Source: Solidesulfovibrio magneticus RS-1
Lineage (GTDB): Bacteria > Desulfobacterota > Desulfovibrionia > Desulfovibrionales > Desulfovibrionaceae
Length of the DNA stretch: 64,000 bases
Assembly (NCBI RefSeq): GCF_000010665.1
Contig: NC_012796.1
Coordinates: 2,075,501-2,139,500, forward strand
Reading direction: 5' to 3'
Under the pieces are notes generated by a model. It worked only from the letters and a program-made list of their open reading frames with translations, did not search any database and was not told where the DNA came from. Below are positions 1-10,151 of the stretch, one piece after another. Position numbers and translations under genes: made by a program. The stretch's first letter is position 1. The number at the start of each line of letters is the position of its first letter.

Positions 1-2
1 TG

Positions 3-116
3 CAATATCGCATCGCCAAGCGACTGGGCAACAAGTTGGCAGAAAAACAGATCGAAGCCTTAACTGCAACCATGAGCTGGCAAGATATGCTGACCGCACG
101 GCGCATTTTCAATTAA
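3..116 (+). pseudogene. C-terminal end of an unrecognised protein (cut by window start)
   Basis: An open frame runs from the window edge to a TAA at 114-116 and would encode a 37-residue tail beginning QYRIAKRLGNKLAEKQIE and ending ARRIFN. It is polar and helix-like and could be the end of a gene lying to the left. I do not recognise the family. It sits just upstream of obvious insertion-sequence debris, so it may itself be a fragment. Confidence 0.35.
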
Positions 117-164
117 CAGCAACGCATAGCCACAGCCCCAATTGGTCGCCTGAGACGTTGCGCC

Positions 165-344
165 GTCACCGCAGACAAAATCGCGCAGAAGCTCGGCTGC
201 GATAAAAATTCGCCATTACTTGCCGAGGCCGGCATCCTGTGTGTCCTTCACCAGCTTTCGGATGAAGGGCATGTCTTTTATCCTCAAGACACCTTGATCG
301 AAAAGGCCATCGAGATTCTGGAAGTGGAGCCAGGAGTTTTGTAA
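165..344 (+). pseudogene. Fragment of a recD2-type helicase gene
   Basis: In frame from 165, the translation matches an internal segment of the complete RecD2 encoded at 20049-22226: about 54 of 59 residues are identical, from VTADKIAQKLG to LEVEPGVL. The segment lies in the helicase's N-terminal half. Homology stops abruptly on the left at 165 and on the right at about 341, where the IS66-family terminus starts and creates a TAA stop. No start codon or ribosome binding site is present, so this is a dead fragment. It shows that a second copy of the recD2 module once lay here. Confidence 0.85.
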
Positions 345-412
345 CCGGTCAATCAGCCCCTTCTTACGCCGCTTGAGCTTTCTGCCATGGTTTATCCCAC
401 AGGAGGACGACC

Positions 413-763
413 ATGGCCACATCAGCAGCAGAGGGATGTTCCGAAAAGGCGACATATTGGACTGAACATATTGCGGCTTGGCACAAGAGCGGCCTGAGCC
501 AAGGAGCATACTGCCGGCGGCATGGTCTTTCTCAGAGTTCCCTGAGCTATTGGCGGAAGCGTTTAGGGGCAACGGACGACGTGGGCGTCGCGTCTTTCGT
601 CACCATCGTCCCCGTGCCGCTGCTCGCATCGACTCAAGCAGACATGTTAACCGCACCTGAACCGCTGCTGGTACATGTAGGTGACGCCTTTCGTATCGAG
701 ATCAGAGGCGACTTCGCCGCGCCGGTGTTGGAAAAGCTTGTCCGCACGCTGACACGGCTATGA
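413..763 (+). CDS. tnpA: IS66 family accessory protein TnpA (OrfA)
   Basis: A 116-residue protein with an N-terminal helix-turn-helix of the IS66 TnpA type (WTEHIAAWHKSGLSQGAYCR, then HGLSQSSLSYWRKRL), followed by a variable tail. It is an accessory factor of IS66 transposition and probably binds DNA. The start follows an AGGAGG site a few bases upstream of the ATG at 413. Its TGA overlaps the start of tnpB (ATGA at 760-763), indicating translational coupling as is normal for this family. Length is normal and there are no internal stops. Confidence 0.9.
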   Translation: MATSAAEGCSEKATYWTEHIAAWHKSGLSQGAYCRRHGLSQSSLSYWRKRLGATDDVGVASFVTIVPVPLLASTQADMLTAPEPLLVHVGDAFRIEIRGDFAAPVLEKLVRTLTRL

Positions 764-1113
764 TGTCGCCGGTAAGCGGCGTCCGGGTTTACTTGGCACT
801 GGGAGCCACAGACATGCGCAAGTCCATCGACGGGCTGTCCATCCTGGTCTCACGGCAGCTGCAACTCGATCCATTCGCCGGTCACCTTTTCGGCTTTTGC
901 AACCGCAGCCGGACCATCATCAAGCTGCTCTACTGGGATCGCAACGGATTTTGTTTGTGGCAGAAGCGCTTGGAGCGCCATGCGTTTCGCTGGCCGACCA
1001 GAGAGGCCGAGGTGCTGACCATCGACTCCCGGCAACTCGCCTGGCTGCTTGACGGTCTCGATCCCCTGGCCGTGACGGGACACTCCCGCCTGGAGTATTC
1101 GACGCTCTTTTAG
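760..1113 (+). CDS. tnpB: IS66 family accessory protein TnpB (OrfB)
   Basis: A 117-residue protein with the classic TnpB sequence: VYLALGATDMRKSIDGLS near the N-terminus, then LFGFCNRSRTIIKLLYWDRNGFCLW and KRLERHAFRWP. TnpB is required for IS66 transposition, though its biochemical role is unclear. It overlaps tnpA by four bases. A second ATG immediately follows the first, so the start could be three bases later. Full length for the family. Confidence 0.92.
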   Translation: MMSPVSGVRVYLALGATDMRKSIDGLSILVSRQLQLDPFAGHLFGFCNRSRTIIKLLYWDRNGFCLWQKRLERHAFRWPTREAEVLTIDSRQLAWLLDGLDPLAVTGHSRLEYSTLF

Positions 1114-1162
1114 GCATTATTGCCTTGATTAAATTGAATAATCATGAAAGATTATTCGGGCC

Positions 1163-1792
1163 GTGGACATCAATTCCCTCCCTGACGACCCTGCCGCACT
1201 GAAAGCTCTCATTGTCGACATGGCTGCGGAACATCAGGCGCTTGAGCAGCGCCTTCGGCTCCTGAACCTGATCATTTACGGCCCGAAGTCCGAGAAAAAG
1301 CCCCGTACCGGCCAGGAGCAGCAGCTTTCCCTGTTCGATGAGGCCGAGCAGGCCGTGGAGGAGCACAAGCCGCAGACCTTCGAGGAGGCCTGCGCCCCGG
1401 CGAGCACCCGCCGCAAACGCGGCCGTCGCCCCAACCCTGCTGATCTACCCCGGGTGGAGATCATCCACGACCTGCCGGAATCGGAGAAGGCCTGCCCCTG
1501 CGGCGCTGAGCTGGTCCGCATCGGTGAGGAAGTCAGCGAAAAGCTCGACATCGTGCCGGCCAAAATCCAGGTCATCCGCCACATCCGGCCAAAATACGCC
1601 TGCCGGACCTGCGAAGGTGTGGAAGCCGACGGGCCGACGGTGAAAACGGCGCCCATGCCGCCCCAAATCATCCCCCAGGGCATCGTGACCCCGGGCCTTT
1701 TGGCCCATGTCGCCGTGGCCAAGTATGCCGACGCGCTGCCCCTGTACCGCCAGGAGGATCAGTTCGCTCGCCTGGGGTGCGGATTTCGGTGA
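1163..1792 (+). pseudogene. tnpC: Truncated IS66 transposase TnpC
   Basis: A GTG at 1163 opens a frame that encodes the N-terminal part of the IS66 transposase: a leucine-zipper-like helix (residues 15-35), a Lys/Gln-rich linker, and the zinc-finger region with CPCGAELVRIGEEVSEKLD and YACRTCEG. It then runs to KYADALPLYRQEDQFARLG. Codons after about 1777 come from an IS21-family end. Family members are about 500 residues long; only about 205 are present, and the DDE catalytic core is absent. Confidence 0.88.
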
Positions 1793-2512
1793 AATCGGCC
1801 ACCCAATTCGGAATATTCGGCCACCCTTGAGGGGTTGAGCGCGCTGGTGTTTTGGTCCTGCTTCAGGTGGCCGATTTGGTCAAGTCCGATGTCCGCTTCC
1901 GCATGGAATCTCCCGACAGCTCGATCCGGTAGGAGTCATGGACGATCCTGTCCAAGACCGCATCCGCCAGGGTCGGATCCTGGAAACGCCCATGCCATTC
2001 CGCCACGGGAAACTGTGTCGCAAATAGCGTGGATTTGTTTCGAAATCGATCATCCATCAGATCGGCGAGACCACGTGCTATTTCCGCGCTGACCGGCTCC
2101 CTGAGCCAGTCATCTATGACAAGCAAATCCCGTGTGGCGAGTTTTCGGACAAGGAGGCGCTGCGATCCCTCGGCCCGACTGATGTTGAGTTCCTGGAGCA
2201 GCTCCGGGAAATGAAAGTACAGACAGCGCTTCCCTTCGCGGCAGGCCTTTTGCGCCAAGGCGCATGCCAGATAGGTTTTGCCGCCGCCGGTCGGTCCGGT
2301 GATGACCAGGTTATGTCTTCGGCCGATCCAGCCGCAGGTGGCCAGTTCGAGGAAAAGCCTTTTGTCTAAGCCACGCGGGGCATGGAAATCCACGTCCTCG
2401 ACTGACGCCTTAACTTTGAGATGGGCTTCTTGAAAGCGCCTCGTGAGACGACGATTGTCGCGTAGGAGGTATTCCCGGTCTACAAGCAATCCGAAACGTT
2501 CTTCGAAAGCCC
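1778..2512 (-). mobile_element. IS21-family remnant (one terminus plus istB)
   Basis: The left end at 1778 starts TG and carries two direct repeats of the form TTCGG..ATCGGCCACCC (around 1784-1804 and 1809-1825), the multiple terminal repeats typical of IS21 elements. Inward lies istB on the minus strand. On the right the homology ends within istB at about 2510, so istA, the 5' end of istB and the other terminus are lost. The element landed inside the IS66 tnpC at 1777. Confidence 0.78.
1863..2512 (-). pseudogene. istB: IS21-family helper ATPase IstB, N-terminus missing
   Basis: The translation contains the IstB signature FEERFGLLVDREYLLRDNRR, the Walker A GPTGGGKTYLA, the Walker B LLVIDDW and the C-terminal VLDRIVHDSYRIELSGDS. 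IstB is the AAA+ helper of the IS21 transposase. The usual first 30-40 residues before FEERFG are replaced by unrelated sequence, so coding homology ends near 2510. A TTG at 2487-2489 lies in frame but is unlikely to be a real start. The transposase partner istA is not present. Confidence 0.85.
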
Positions 2513-2774
2513 AGGGAAACCTTACGGCTCCAAGGAAAAGCTGCTGTCACTGGCTAAGGACTACTCGGCTGAGATTCGCTCGCGCCGGGCGAAGACTGGC
2601 AACCAGGTGGTGGAATTTTCGGCGCTCGGGGTGGGGGAATTTTCGGTTGTCAAACCGAGAAACATTGCAAAGCAATCAAAACGTCCGAAGAAGTATGTCT
2701 TGGGTCTATTTTGTTTGCCGGTTTCAATTGTGTTTTTGCTATTTGCATGGGATATGATAGCGAAATTAGATTGA
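2508..2774 (+). pseudogene. Orphan C-terminal fragment with one membrane segment
   Basis: Directly after the istB breakpoint an open frame without start codon or ribosome site runs to the TGA at 2772-2774. It reads SPGKPYGSKEKLLSLAKDYS and so on, becomes basic, and ends with a hydrophobic stretch (YVLGLFCLPVSIVFLLFA) and WDMIAKLD. Inside it the 11-mer GGAATTTTCGG occurs twice with a 24-base period (2612 and 2636), which could be terminal repeats of another IS21-like element rather than coding sequence. I do not recognise a family. Confidence 0.3.
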
Positions 2775-2871
2775 TGAGCATGGTGTTGGGCTATTTAGAA
2801 CTTCGATGCGGAACAGCGGCGACTGTCGAAGTATCGTCTACTCGTGGCGTGTGCTGGGATCGGGATGCCAT

Positions 2872-2985
2872 ATACATGCAATTATCCGGACCACTAAGGG
2901 TAGACGGCATGAGGTCGATTTCGACGGGCTGGAAACAACGTTAAAAGTTGTTCTGATCGAAGAGGTTGTAGAGAGAATGTTGTGA
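2872..2985 (+). pseudogene. Fragment of the small gene that accompanies recD2
   Basis: The frame from 2872 reads IHAIIRTTKGRRHEVDFDGL and continues to a TGA at 2983-2985. About 28 of the first 36 residues after the initiator position match the 87-residue protein encoded at 22219-22482, directly upstream of the intact recD2. The initiator ATG has become ATA and the C-terminal half is missing or diverged. Together with the recD2 fragment at 165-344 it marks a decayed second copy of the same module. Confidence 0.75.
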
Positions 2986-3025
2986 GAAGTCGTCGAAAGT
3001 AAAATAGGTTTTCGAAGGGCTGTAG

Positions 3026-5486
3026 CTAATATTCCTGGTCGCGCCACATGCTCTGCTCAAAGCAAAGCACTTTGTTGCGCCCGCCTTCTTTGGCTTTGTA
3101 CAGGGCCACATCGGCAAATTTTATGGCCTTATAAAAGGAAGCGGCGTCTGTCGGGTATTCGGCGAAACCGACACTGACGGTTTTGTGGATTGTCGCGCCG
3201 TTTGGCAGGGGGAAAGCGTGGCACTTCGACGGTCTGGCGAATCTTTTCCGCCACCACGGCGGTGAAGTTCGGGCGCACTTCATGGAGTAGAATGAGAAAT
3301 TCCTCGCCGCCAAAGCGCACCGCCAGATCGGCTGCCCGCACCGTCTGGCGCACTAGGCCGGAGAGTTCCTTGAGGACCGCGTCTCCAGCCAGATGTCCGT
3401 ATTTGTCATTGACCTGCTTGAAATAATCCACATCAACCATGAGAAACCCGACGCGTTTTTCCGTGCGCCGTGAGATTTCTTCGTACTGATGCATGTAGCT
3501 GTCGAGAAAACGGCGATTGTGCAGGCCGGTCAGCGGATCGCGCAGGGATTGTTCCCGGGTTATTTCCAACAGATTGAGCGAAGTCAGAACCGGGGCACAT
3601 TCTGTCAGGTATTTCTGCATGATGGACAATGCCAACCGTTTGCTCGCAAAGGCTGCGTCCTCGATCACAAAGGTCATTACGCCGCCCACAGCCCCACCCA
3701 TGACCATGGGCAGACAGCATCGGACATGGGTAGTTGGATCGACGTGGAAAAAGGGGCATAGGGCCGGGGTCGGTTCGGAAAAGACCGGTTTGCCCAGGCG
3801 CTTGGCCCGGCACAGTTCAGGGCTGGCGAACATCTCCGAACATAGCGCGTCGGTGGCGGCGAAACAGTTGGCAGCGACGTTGGTCGCAAGCCCGTCGGCG
3901 GCGAACTCCAGGATGGCGAACTGCCCTAGTCCCAGGCTGCGTTGGCAGGCATCGCCTAAAATATTGTAAACTTCCCATCGGTTATAAACGCCCTGGATGT
4001 CGTGGCTAAAAGCGGTCAGGCCGGCCATGTATTCTAGGGAAGCGCTCACTTGGCCCAGTGACGACGGACCTTGCGAGGCTTCCGAAGTCTGCAGCACCCC
4101 AGAGACCACCTGGTCCACCCGGCCCATAAACCCGCCCCAGAGACGCACGAGGGTGTTGACAGTGTGCCGCATCTCTACCAGTTCATCACCGCGCCGTCGG
4201 GCATAGACTGGACAGAGCCGGCAGTGCTTATAGCGGCTTAAAAAGATACAGGTGTTGCGGCTGACGGCCGAAAGAGCCTCGGACCCTGTTTCCAGATAAC
4301 AGATACGCATGGGGTCGTGATAGACCGGACAGTCTGTTTTGGTGCAGTGCAGGATGTCTAGGCAATGGACAGGCGTGGTGTCTAAGCGTCCGGTAAAGTC
4401 TCCGGAGACGGTGTTGCCGAGAACGCGTTCAAGATGCGTGAGAAACAGCTTCACCCGGGCCACGTTCCAATAAATGTGAAACCACAGCACCATGGCCCCA
4501 AGCAGGAAGATAAGGCCGAAGACCAGGGACTCACTTACCGTTGATTTGAACAACGCCATGGAGTCGTAGCCGAGAAGGATGCCGCCGATGGTGCGGCCTT
4601 CGAAGTCCTCCAGGGGCAGGAAGCGATAAAAGGCGTTGCCTAGTCGTTCGGGTACTCCTGAATTGTCCAGTGCTTCAAGGACCCGGTTTTCCTGGGGAAG
4701 GCTGAAACCGCGCCCGACGATCCATTTGCCGTGAACGCCCCGGATGCGGTTTTGGCCGAGCACGGATTCAAAGCGTTTGTCGAGCAGAAGCATCGCTCCG
4801 AAATAAGGCGGCAGGGCCGTCGTCTCCAGCAGGTTTTCAAGGGAGGTGGCCGCTTCTACTGTGCCGATGTGTTCGCCTGCCCCATCGTTTAAGGGAATGA
4901 TGGCCCGCATGGACGCGCCGCCGGGGCCGACTTCGATGCCCCGAAATGGTGATCGGTACTTGTTGGCTTTGACCACGATGGGCCGGATGTCCGCCAGGTC
5001 GGCTCCGGCGGCGTCTACGTCCCAGGTGCGCAGAAACGAGACCGCCGGCGGCAGATGAAAATGGAAATAGAGTGATTCGCGTCCGGTGGTGGCGCGCAGG
5101 CGTTCGGTATAGGGCAGGATGTAGCGGATAAGGTGGTCCTTGTCGCGTTGGCGCATGCTCTCGATCACTTCCGGCATGGCAGCGAGCGGCGAGACTTCGG
5201 ACAAGAGTACGTCGAATTCGTTTGTGATCTTGTCTTGAATCCAGTGTTGGAACACGGACAGGCGACTGTCGACGGATTCAACGACTACCATATCCTGGTA
5301 TCGCTGGAAGATAAAGGCCAGAGTCAAGCAGCCGAGTCCAAGAAGAGCAGCGGGGACAGTCAAAAATCGAAGCCTGAGACTCCAGTTTGTTGGATTGAAT
5401 ATGCTTGATTTCTTGAGATTATTAAGGAGGCTGGAGTCAGATGAGGGCCGACTGCGGGAGGGGGCATTGGTGCTTGGGGTCGGCAT
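3026..5486 (-). pseudogene. Membrane diguanylate cyclase (GGDEF), apparent frameshift near C-terminus
   Basis: The start is the ATG at 5486 (MPTPST), preceded by AGGAGG seven bases upstream; an ATG six codons earlier has no such site. Order: membrane helix at about 40-62, extracytoplasmic sensor region (to about 320), second helix at about 325-347, a Cys-rich segment at about 385-440 (CTKTDCPVY, later YKHCRLCPVY), a GAF-like region, and a GGDEF domain with intact RFGGEEF. The last 60 codons, including TVSVGFAEYP and DVALYKAKEGGRNKV, continue in another frame. Removing one base from the five-G run at 3208-3212 restores an 819-residue protein. It may be a real mutation or a sequencing slip. The product would make c-di-GMP. 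Confidence 0.82.
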
Positions 5487-5792
5487 CGGACAGCCTCCTG
5501 CCATGGGGATATCCCATGAAGATCAATGCTGAAAAGCATGGTTTCTATAAGTACTTTTTCAAAACGCGACAATCAGATTTCCAAAACTCGGCTGAGACTC
5601 GTGATTGCTCCCCCTGATGATGGCCTGTCCCATCGCTTCACGTCCAATCCCACGGCAACTGGATTCACAGTCAGGAAGGGGATTTCAGCAGGCAGTGATA
5701 TATTCCGCGCCAGCACCCATCTGGGTAGACTAAGCCACACCCCGATCCCCGCCATCACTTAGAGTCTTTTTTGCAGATGTATCATTGTACCA
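5487..5792. other. Intergenic gap upstream of the GGDEF gene
   Basis: A 306-base spacer between the end of the hybrid kinase gene and the start of the cyclase gene, both on the minus strand. I see no frame with a ribosome binding site and no clear terminator. It presumably holds the cyclase promoter. Confidence 0.5.
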
Positions 5793-8700
5793 CTATTTTG
5801 TGTGTAGAACTCTTTCTATGGCTTCAAACAGTGCTCTTTTGTCTACAGATTTTGCGATATAGTCGTTCATGCCCGCTGCCAAAAATGATTCTTTGTCTCC
5901 AGTCATTGCGTATGCCGTCATCGCGACGATTGGGATGCTCGACTTCGCTCCAAGATTGCTTGCCTTTCTGATTGCTTTTGTAGCTTCTACACCATCCATG
6001 ATAGGCATCTGAACATCCATAAGGATTAAATCGAAGTCATTTTCAGTCAGTCGCTGCAGTGCTTCCTGCCCATCATTGGCGGCAGTGACTGAGTAGCCGG
6101 ATTTCTCAAGCATCCGCTTGCAGGTAAGTGAACTCAACGAATCGTCCTCAGCGAGGAGTATGCGCCAGGGAACTCGCTTGGGAGATGAAGTTCCATAAGG
6201 GACAAGCTTCAGTGGTTTCTGCTTAGGTGCAGGAATCTTGAACGGCAGCGAGAGGTAGACGGTCGTTCCCTCGCCAAGCGCACTATCAATTGATATATCG
6301 CCACCCAAGAGGCTTGCCAATCTCCGAACAATGGATAGCCCCAAGCCTGCCCCCTGAAAGCGCTTTGTGTACGAGATTTCAGCCTGGACAAATGGTTCAA
6401 AAATATATTTGAGATGTTCTTCACAAATACCTATTCCCGTGTCACTTACAGTAAGTAGCACGCGTACAGAAGAAGTGTTTGGACTCGGCAACAAAGAGGC
6501 CTCGACCAGGACTTCTCCTTTGTCGGTAAATTTTATGGCGTTTCCGACAAGGTTGAAAAGGATTTGTCGAAGCCGAGCTTCGTCTCCAATCAAAGCTGTG
6601 GGCAATTCATCGTCCCAAATGAAATCTAAAACGAGGCCTTTCCCCTGAGCGTCCGTGTCAAAAATTTCGCGTATAGAATCCTGCAGTTGATAGATGTCAA
6701 ATTCGGTCTCAACAACATCCATTCTGCCCGCTTCAATTCTAGAGATATCAAGAATATCAGAGAGAAGTCGAGTCAGTCGCTTAGTGGACCGAGTTGCACC
6801 AGCAAGGTACTCCTTTTGTTCATCATTAGGTTCAGTAGTCTGAAGCAATTGAAGCATGCCGAGGATTCCGTTGAGAGGGGTGCGTATTTCATGGCTCATG
6901 TTGGCCAAAAACTCTGACTTGGCTTTGTTCGCAGCTTCGGCCTGCACCTTGGCACTCAACAAATCGGCTTGAGAGCGTTTGCGTTCGTTGATGTCCACGT
7001 GGGTGCCCACCATCCTTTTTGCGTGGCCCTCGGCGTCCGTTTCAACCACCCGGCCACGTCCGAGAATCCATGACCAATCCCCCGACTTGGTTCGCATACG
7101 GAAGTCGATCTCAAACCCTTCAGAATTATTAAGGCTTTCGGAGATAGTGTGGATGGCATGCTCTACATCATCTGGATGCAAAAGGCCTTTCCACGTGTCA
7201 AAGTCACTGGGGAATTCGCCAGGGTGGTAGCCAAGCATTGTATAGTAGCGAGGGCTGAAATAGGTGGTGCCTGAAGAGATATCCCAGTCCCACATGCCGT
7301 CGTTTGCAGCCATTAGGGCCAAGGACAGGCGTTCATCGCTTTTACGCAAGGATTCTTCTGCCTGTCGGCGTTCCACTACCCGCCATGTCGCATCCATGAG
7401 CAGTGAAAGTTGAATTACATCGCTATCCATGTAGTCTGTTTGTTTGTTGGCCACCCCCACGACAGCGACTATGCGTTTATTGCTTAAAATCGGAACCGTA
7501 AGGAAGTTCGTCAGTTGGGCATGGCCTTCAGGATAGCCCTTTTTCAGAGGGTTGTCCGTCAGGAAGTCGTTCACGATGATTGCACGGCACTGGCGTACAG
7601 CCTCGCCCCAGAGCCCTGTCTTAGAGAGTGCGTAACAAGATTGTGGATTTGCAATGGAACAAGCCTGCATGACGTCGCGTGACCATGAATTGAGCGTAAA
7701 AGATTGTGAATCTTCGTCGTAGTGGTAAATGTACCCGAACCGGCTACCGGTCAGTTCAAGGCATTTGCTCAGGGCAAAATCCAGCAAGGACTGGGTGTTT
7801 GCCGTGTCGTACTGGATAATCTCCAGCAACTTGCGCAAACGGGCGTCCTCCTGGCGTAGTGCTTCTTCAGCCAACTTGCGGTCGGTAATGTCGCTGAACA
7901 TGGCCAAAGAGCCGTCATACCGGCCAGTCGCATCAGGCAGGGACTTGACCGAGACGAGAGTCCACACAGCGGTCCCGTCGCTCCGCCGCAATCTCTTCTC
8001 ATAGCAATCGTCACAGCCCCTGCGACGGTCTTCCATCCTTCGGAGGTGATCCTCCAGGTCCTCAGGGAACAGAAAATCCTCAATGTTTCTGCCTAGCATT
8101 TGATCCTGCGAGTATCCGAGGAGGTCTGACATGCGCTGGTTCAGATAGACGATGCGGCCACATTCGTCGCTGATGCGGATGCCTTCCTGGGCGGTATCAA
8201 CGATGCGGCGGTATCGCTGCTCGCTCTCGCGCAATGCATCTTCTGCCCGTTTGCGTTCGGTAATGTCCGTGAAAATACAGTGGGTGCGCATGAAATGGCC
8301 TTCACTGTTCAACTGCACCCGGCCATTGAAGGTTACGCTGATTAAATCGCCGTCCTTGCGCACCATCTCGAACTCTACCCCGTCGATAACGCAGGCCTGC
8401 TTAAACATAGGAAAGTTGAGGTCGAAGTGCTCTTTGAAGCCAGGCGCAAGAAAATCGCCGAACCACTTCCCAACTACATCGTCCTTGGCGGCATAGCCCA
8501 GGGCCACCAGCCACTTCCGGTTCACGTCCAGGAACCGTCCGTTTTCGTCCAGGGACTGATAGGCCAGAGGCGCATTTTCAAACAGGCTACGAAAACGCTT
8601 CTCGCTCTCGCGCAGGGATTCTTCGTTACGTATACGGTCTGTGATGTCGTCGAGAATGCCAACGACACCAGCAGGGGAGCCGTCTTTGCCGGGGAAAACC

Positions 8701-10151
8701 GCCTTTGTGACCATCAAGGTGCGAAGGCCCAGGGCAGTTGGCATTACATGCTGGTAGCGCTGCATGTCACCTAAATTCGAAAGTTCCTGGTCGCGCTGTA
8801 CGAACACTTGCCCATGCTCCTGGGGGAAAGTTTCTGTGGGGAGCCTGCCGACAAAGTCCTGCTCTGGTTTCCCCATGAGGGTTTCAAAGGCCGGGTTGAC
8901 GCCGAGATAGCGACCCTGGATATCCTTGTAGAACAGCGGGGCGGGCATGGCCCGCATGAGCGTCTCAACGAAGTTCAACTGGCCCTGGTACAAGGCTTCG
9001 GCCCTCTTGCGCCGCGACACATTCAGGGCAAGAAATATCGATAAGAGAAGCAGGCAAAGTCCGACCGCACCTCCAGTCAAAAAGAGGACCTTGTTGACGG
9101 CGTAAAAAGAGACAGGGGCATTTAATATCACCGCGCCCTCAGGCAGCAGGCTCTCGGACATCCCAAAACGTGTGAAGGCAAGACTGTCCGCGATAGTGAC
9201 ATTGTTCTCCTGGCTGACCACGGGAATGTCATCCGCCCGTTCACCCTTCAGGATTCGACTCGCCATTGCTCCCGCCGTCTCCCCTTGAGACCTACCGGAA
9301 ACCACCACTCCTGCTGCCGGGCCGTGGCCCATCCAGAAGTCCCATGCGACAAACAAAGGAACCGTGGAAGCCCTGCTAAGCCTCTGGCTAGCCGTAGGAG
9401 CGGAGAGCACTCCATTCTCATCTAGGGGGCGAACCATAGGTAGCACGACCCACTCTGGACCTAGTCCAGCCAAGCGAGCCTCAAGCTTGTAAATGTCCGA
9501 CTCCTCCAACACCTCGATCTCCACACGGCCTGAAAGTCGTGAGGATTGTGCCTTTAGAAGCGAGAGGTTCGCCTTGCCTGTCGGTGTATCCTCAGCAAGG
9601 ACGAGCAACTTGCTCGCCATGGGGCGTAGCTTGTTTGCCAAGAGTATGGTTTCGTAAAAGGAGGGTATCTCCGTCACCCCAGTTATGTTCGATTGTCCGC
9701 GCAGTATGTCCGGAGAGAAGTTGTTGATGCCGCAAAACACCACAGGCGCATTCTCGGTAATTGACTTTCTATGTTCCAGCAGAAAATCCAAGGCGGCATT
9801 GTCAGAAACTAAGACCATGTCAAACGGTTTGTCTGTAGATATGTTGACTATCTGCTGTTTCAACAACTCATTGTTTCTACGAAAGACATTGGAGTTTGTT
9901 ATGCGCGCCGCGTCTAGGTATTTAACAAAAACTTCAATTTGGAGGCCACTTTGGGTTAGAGTAGTTGAGAAAGCCGCCTGAATGTCATCTGTCCAAGATA
10001 ATCCCTGATGGTAGCTATGGATTATAAGTACACGCTTGGGGGTATTGGAGGCCTGGGTAGCCTTTGGCGTGGACAAGAGCATGAGCGCACAAGCTAATGG
10101 CAGGAGTATTTCGAGAAAAGCAGAGCCTGCAAAGCGTGGTACAGTGCCCAT
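5793..10151 (-). CDS. Hybrid sensor histidine kinase with periplasmic binding-protein sensor, PAS, GAF and receiver domains
   Basis: A protein of 1452 residues. The ATG at 10151 (MGTVPRFAG) is chosen because GGAGGA lies just upstream and a signal peptide follows at once; an earlier ATG would precede it with an unlikely 25-residue extension. Order: signal peptide, ABC-type substrate-binding sensor (about 38-345, [19 protein letters not shown]), membrane helix (about 355-378), three PAS domains, a GAF domain, a fourth PAS, HisKA with [15 protein letters not shown], HATPase with the GTGIG-type box, and a receiver with LLAEDDS and phospho-acceptor [13 protein letters not shown]. It would autophosphorylate and pass phosphate to its own receiver. 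No partner regulator is adjacent; the next gene downstream is the GGDEF protein. Confidence 0.92.
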   Translation of the reverse strand: MGTVPRFAGSAFLEILLPLACALMLLSTPKATQASNTPKRVLIIHSYHQGLSWTDDIQAAFSTTLTQSGLQIEVFVKYLDAARITNSNVFRRNNELLKQQIVNISTDKPFDMVLVSDNAALDFLLEHRKSITENAPVVFCGINNFSPDILRGQSNITGVTEIPSFYETILLANKLRPMASKLLVLAEDTPTGKANLSLLKAQSSRLSGRVEIEVLEESDIYKLEARLAGLGPEWVVLPMVRPLDENGVLSAPTASQRLSRASTVPLFVAWDFWMGHGPAAGVVVSGRSQGETAGAMASRILKGERADDIPVVSQENNVTIADSLAFTRFGMSESLLPEGAVILNAPVSFYAVNKVLFLTGGAVGLCLLLLSIFLALNVSRRKRAEALYQGQLNFVETLMRAMPAPLFYKDIQGRYLGVNPAFETLMGKPEQDFVGRLPTETFPQEHGQVFVQRDQELSNLGDMQRYQHVMPTALGLRTLMVTKAVFPGKDGSPAGVVGILDDITDRIRNEESLRESEKRFRSLFENAPLAYQSLDENGRFLDVNRKWLVALGYAAKDDVVGKWFGDFLAPGFKEHFDLNFPMFKQACVIDGVEFEMVRKDGDLISVTFNGRVQLNSEGHFMRTHCIFTDITERKRAEDALRESEQRYRRIVDTAQEGIRISDECGRIVYLNQRMSDLLGYSQDQMLGRNIEDFLFPEDLEDHLRRMEDRRRGCDDCYEKRLRRSDGTAVWTLVSVKSLPDATGRYDGSLAMFSDITDRKLAEEALRQEDARLRKLLEIIQYDTANTQSLLDFALSKCLELTGSRFGYIYHYDEDSQSFTLNSWSRDVMQACSIANPQSCYALSKTGLWGEAVRQCRAIIVNDFLTDNPLKKGYPEGHAQLTNFLTVPILSNKRIVAVVGVANKQTDYMDSDVIQLSLLMDATWRVVERRQAEESLRKSDERLSLALMAANDGMWDWDISSGTTYFSPRYYTMLGYHPGEFPSDFDTWKGLLHPDDVEHAIHTISESLNNSEGFEIDFRMRTKSGDWSWILGRGRVVETDAEGHAKRMVGTHVDINERKRSQADLLSAKVQAEAANKAKSEFLANMSHEIRTPLNGILGMLQLLQTTEPNDEQKEYLAGATRSTKRLTRLLSDILDISRIEAGRMDVVETEFDIYQLQDSIREIFDTDAQGKGLVLDFIWDDELPTALIGDEARLRQILFNLVGNAIKFTDKGEVLVEASLLPSPNTSSVRVLLTVSDTGIGICEEHLKYIFEPFVQAEISYTKRFQGAGLGLSIVRRLASLLGGDISIDSALGEGTTVYLSLPFKIPAPKQKPLKLVPYGTSSPKRVPWRILLAEDDSLSSLTCKRMLEKSGYSVTAANDGQEALQRLTENDFDLILMDVQMPIMDGVEATKAIRKASNLGAKSSIPIVAMTAYAMTGDKESFLAAGMNDYIAKSVDKRALFEAIERVLHTK

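Larger units (their letters stand above)
341..1777 (+). mobile_element. IS66-family insertion sequence, right part missing
   Basis: The three-gene layout tnpA-tnpB-tnpC is diagnostic of IS66 elements. The likely left terminus begins GTAACCGG at 341, exactly where homology to recD2 stops; GTAA is the usual start of IS66-family ends. The element is interrupted at about 1777, inside tnpC, by an IS21-family terminus. The rest of tnpC and the right inverted repeat are not found in the window, so the element should not be able to move by itself. Confidence 0.8.
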
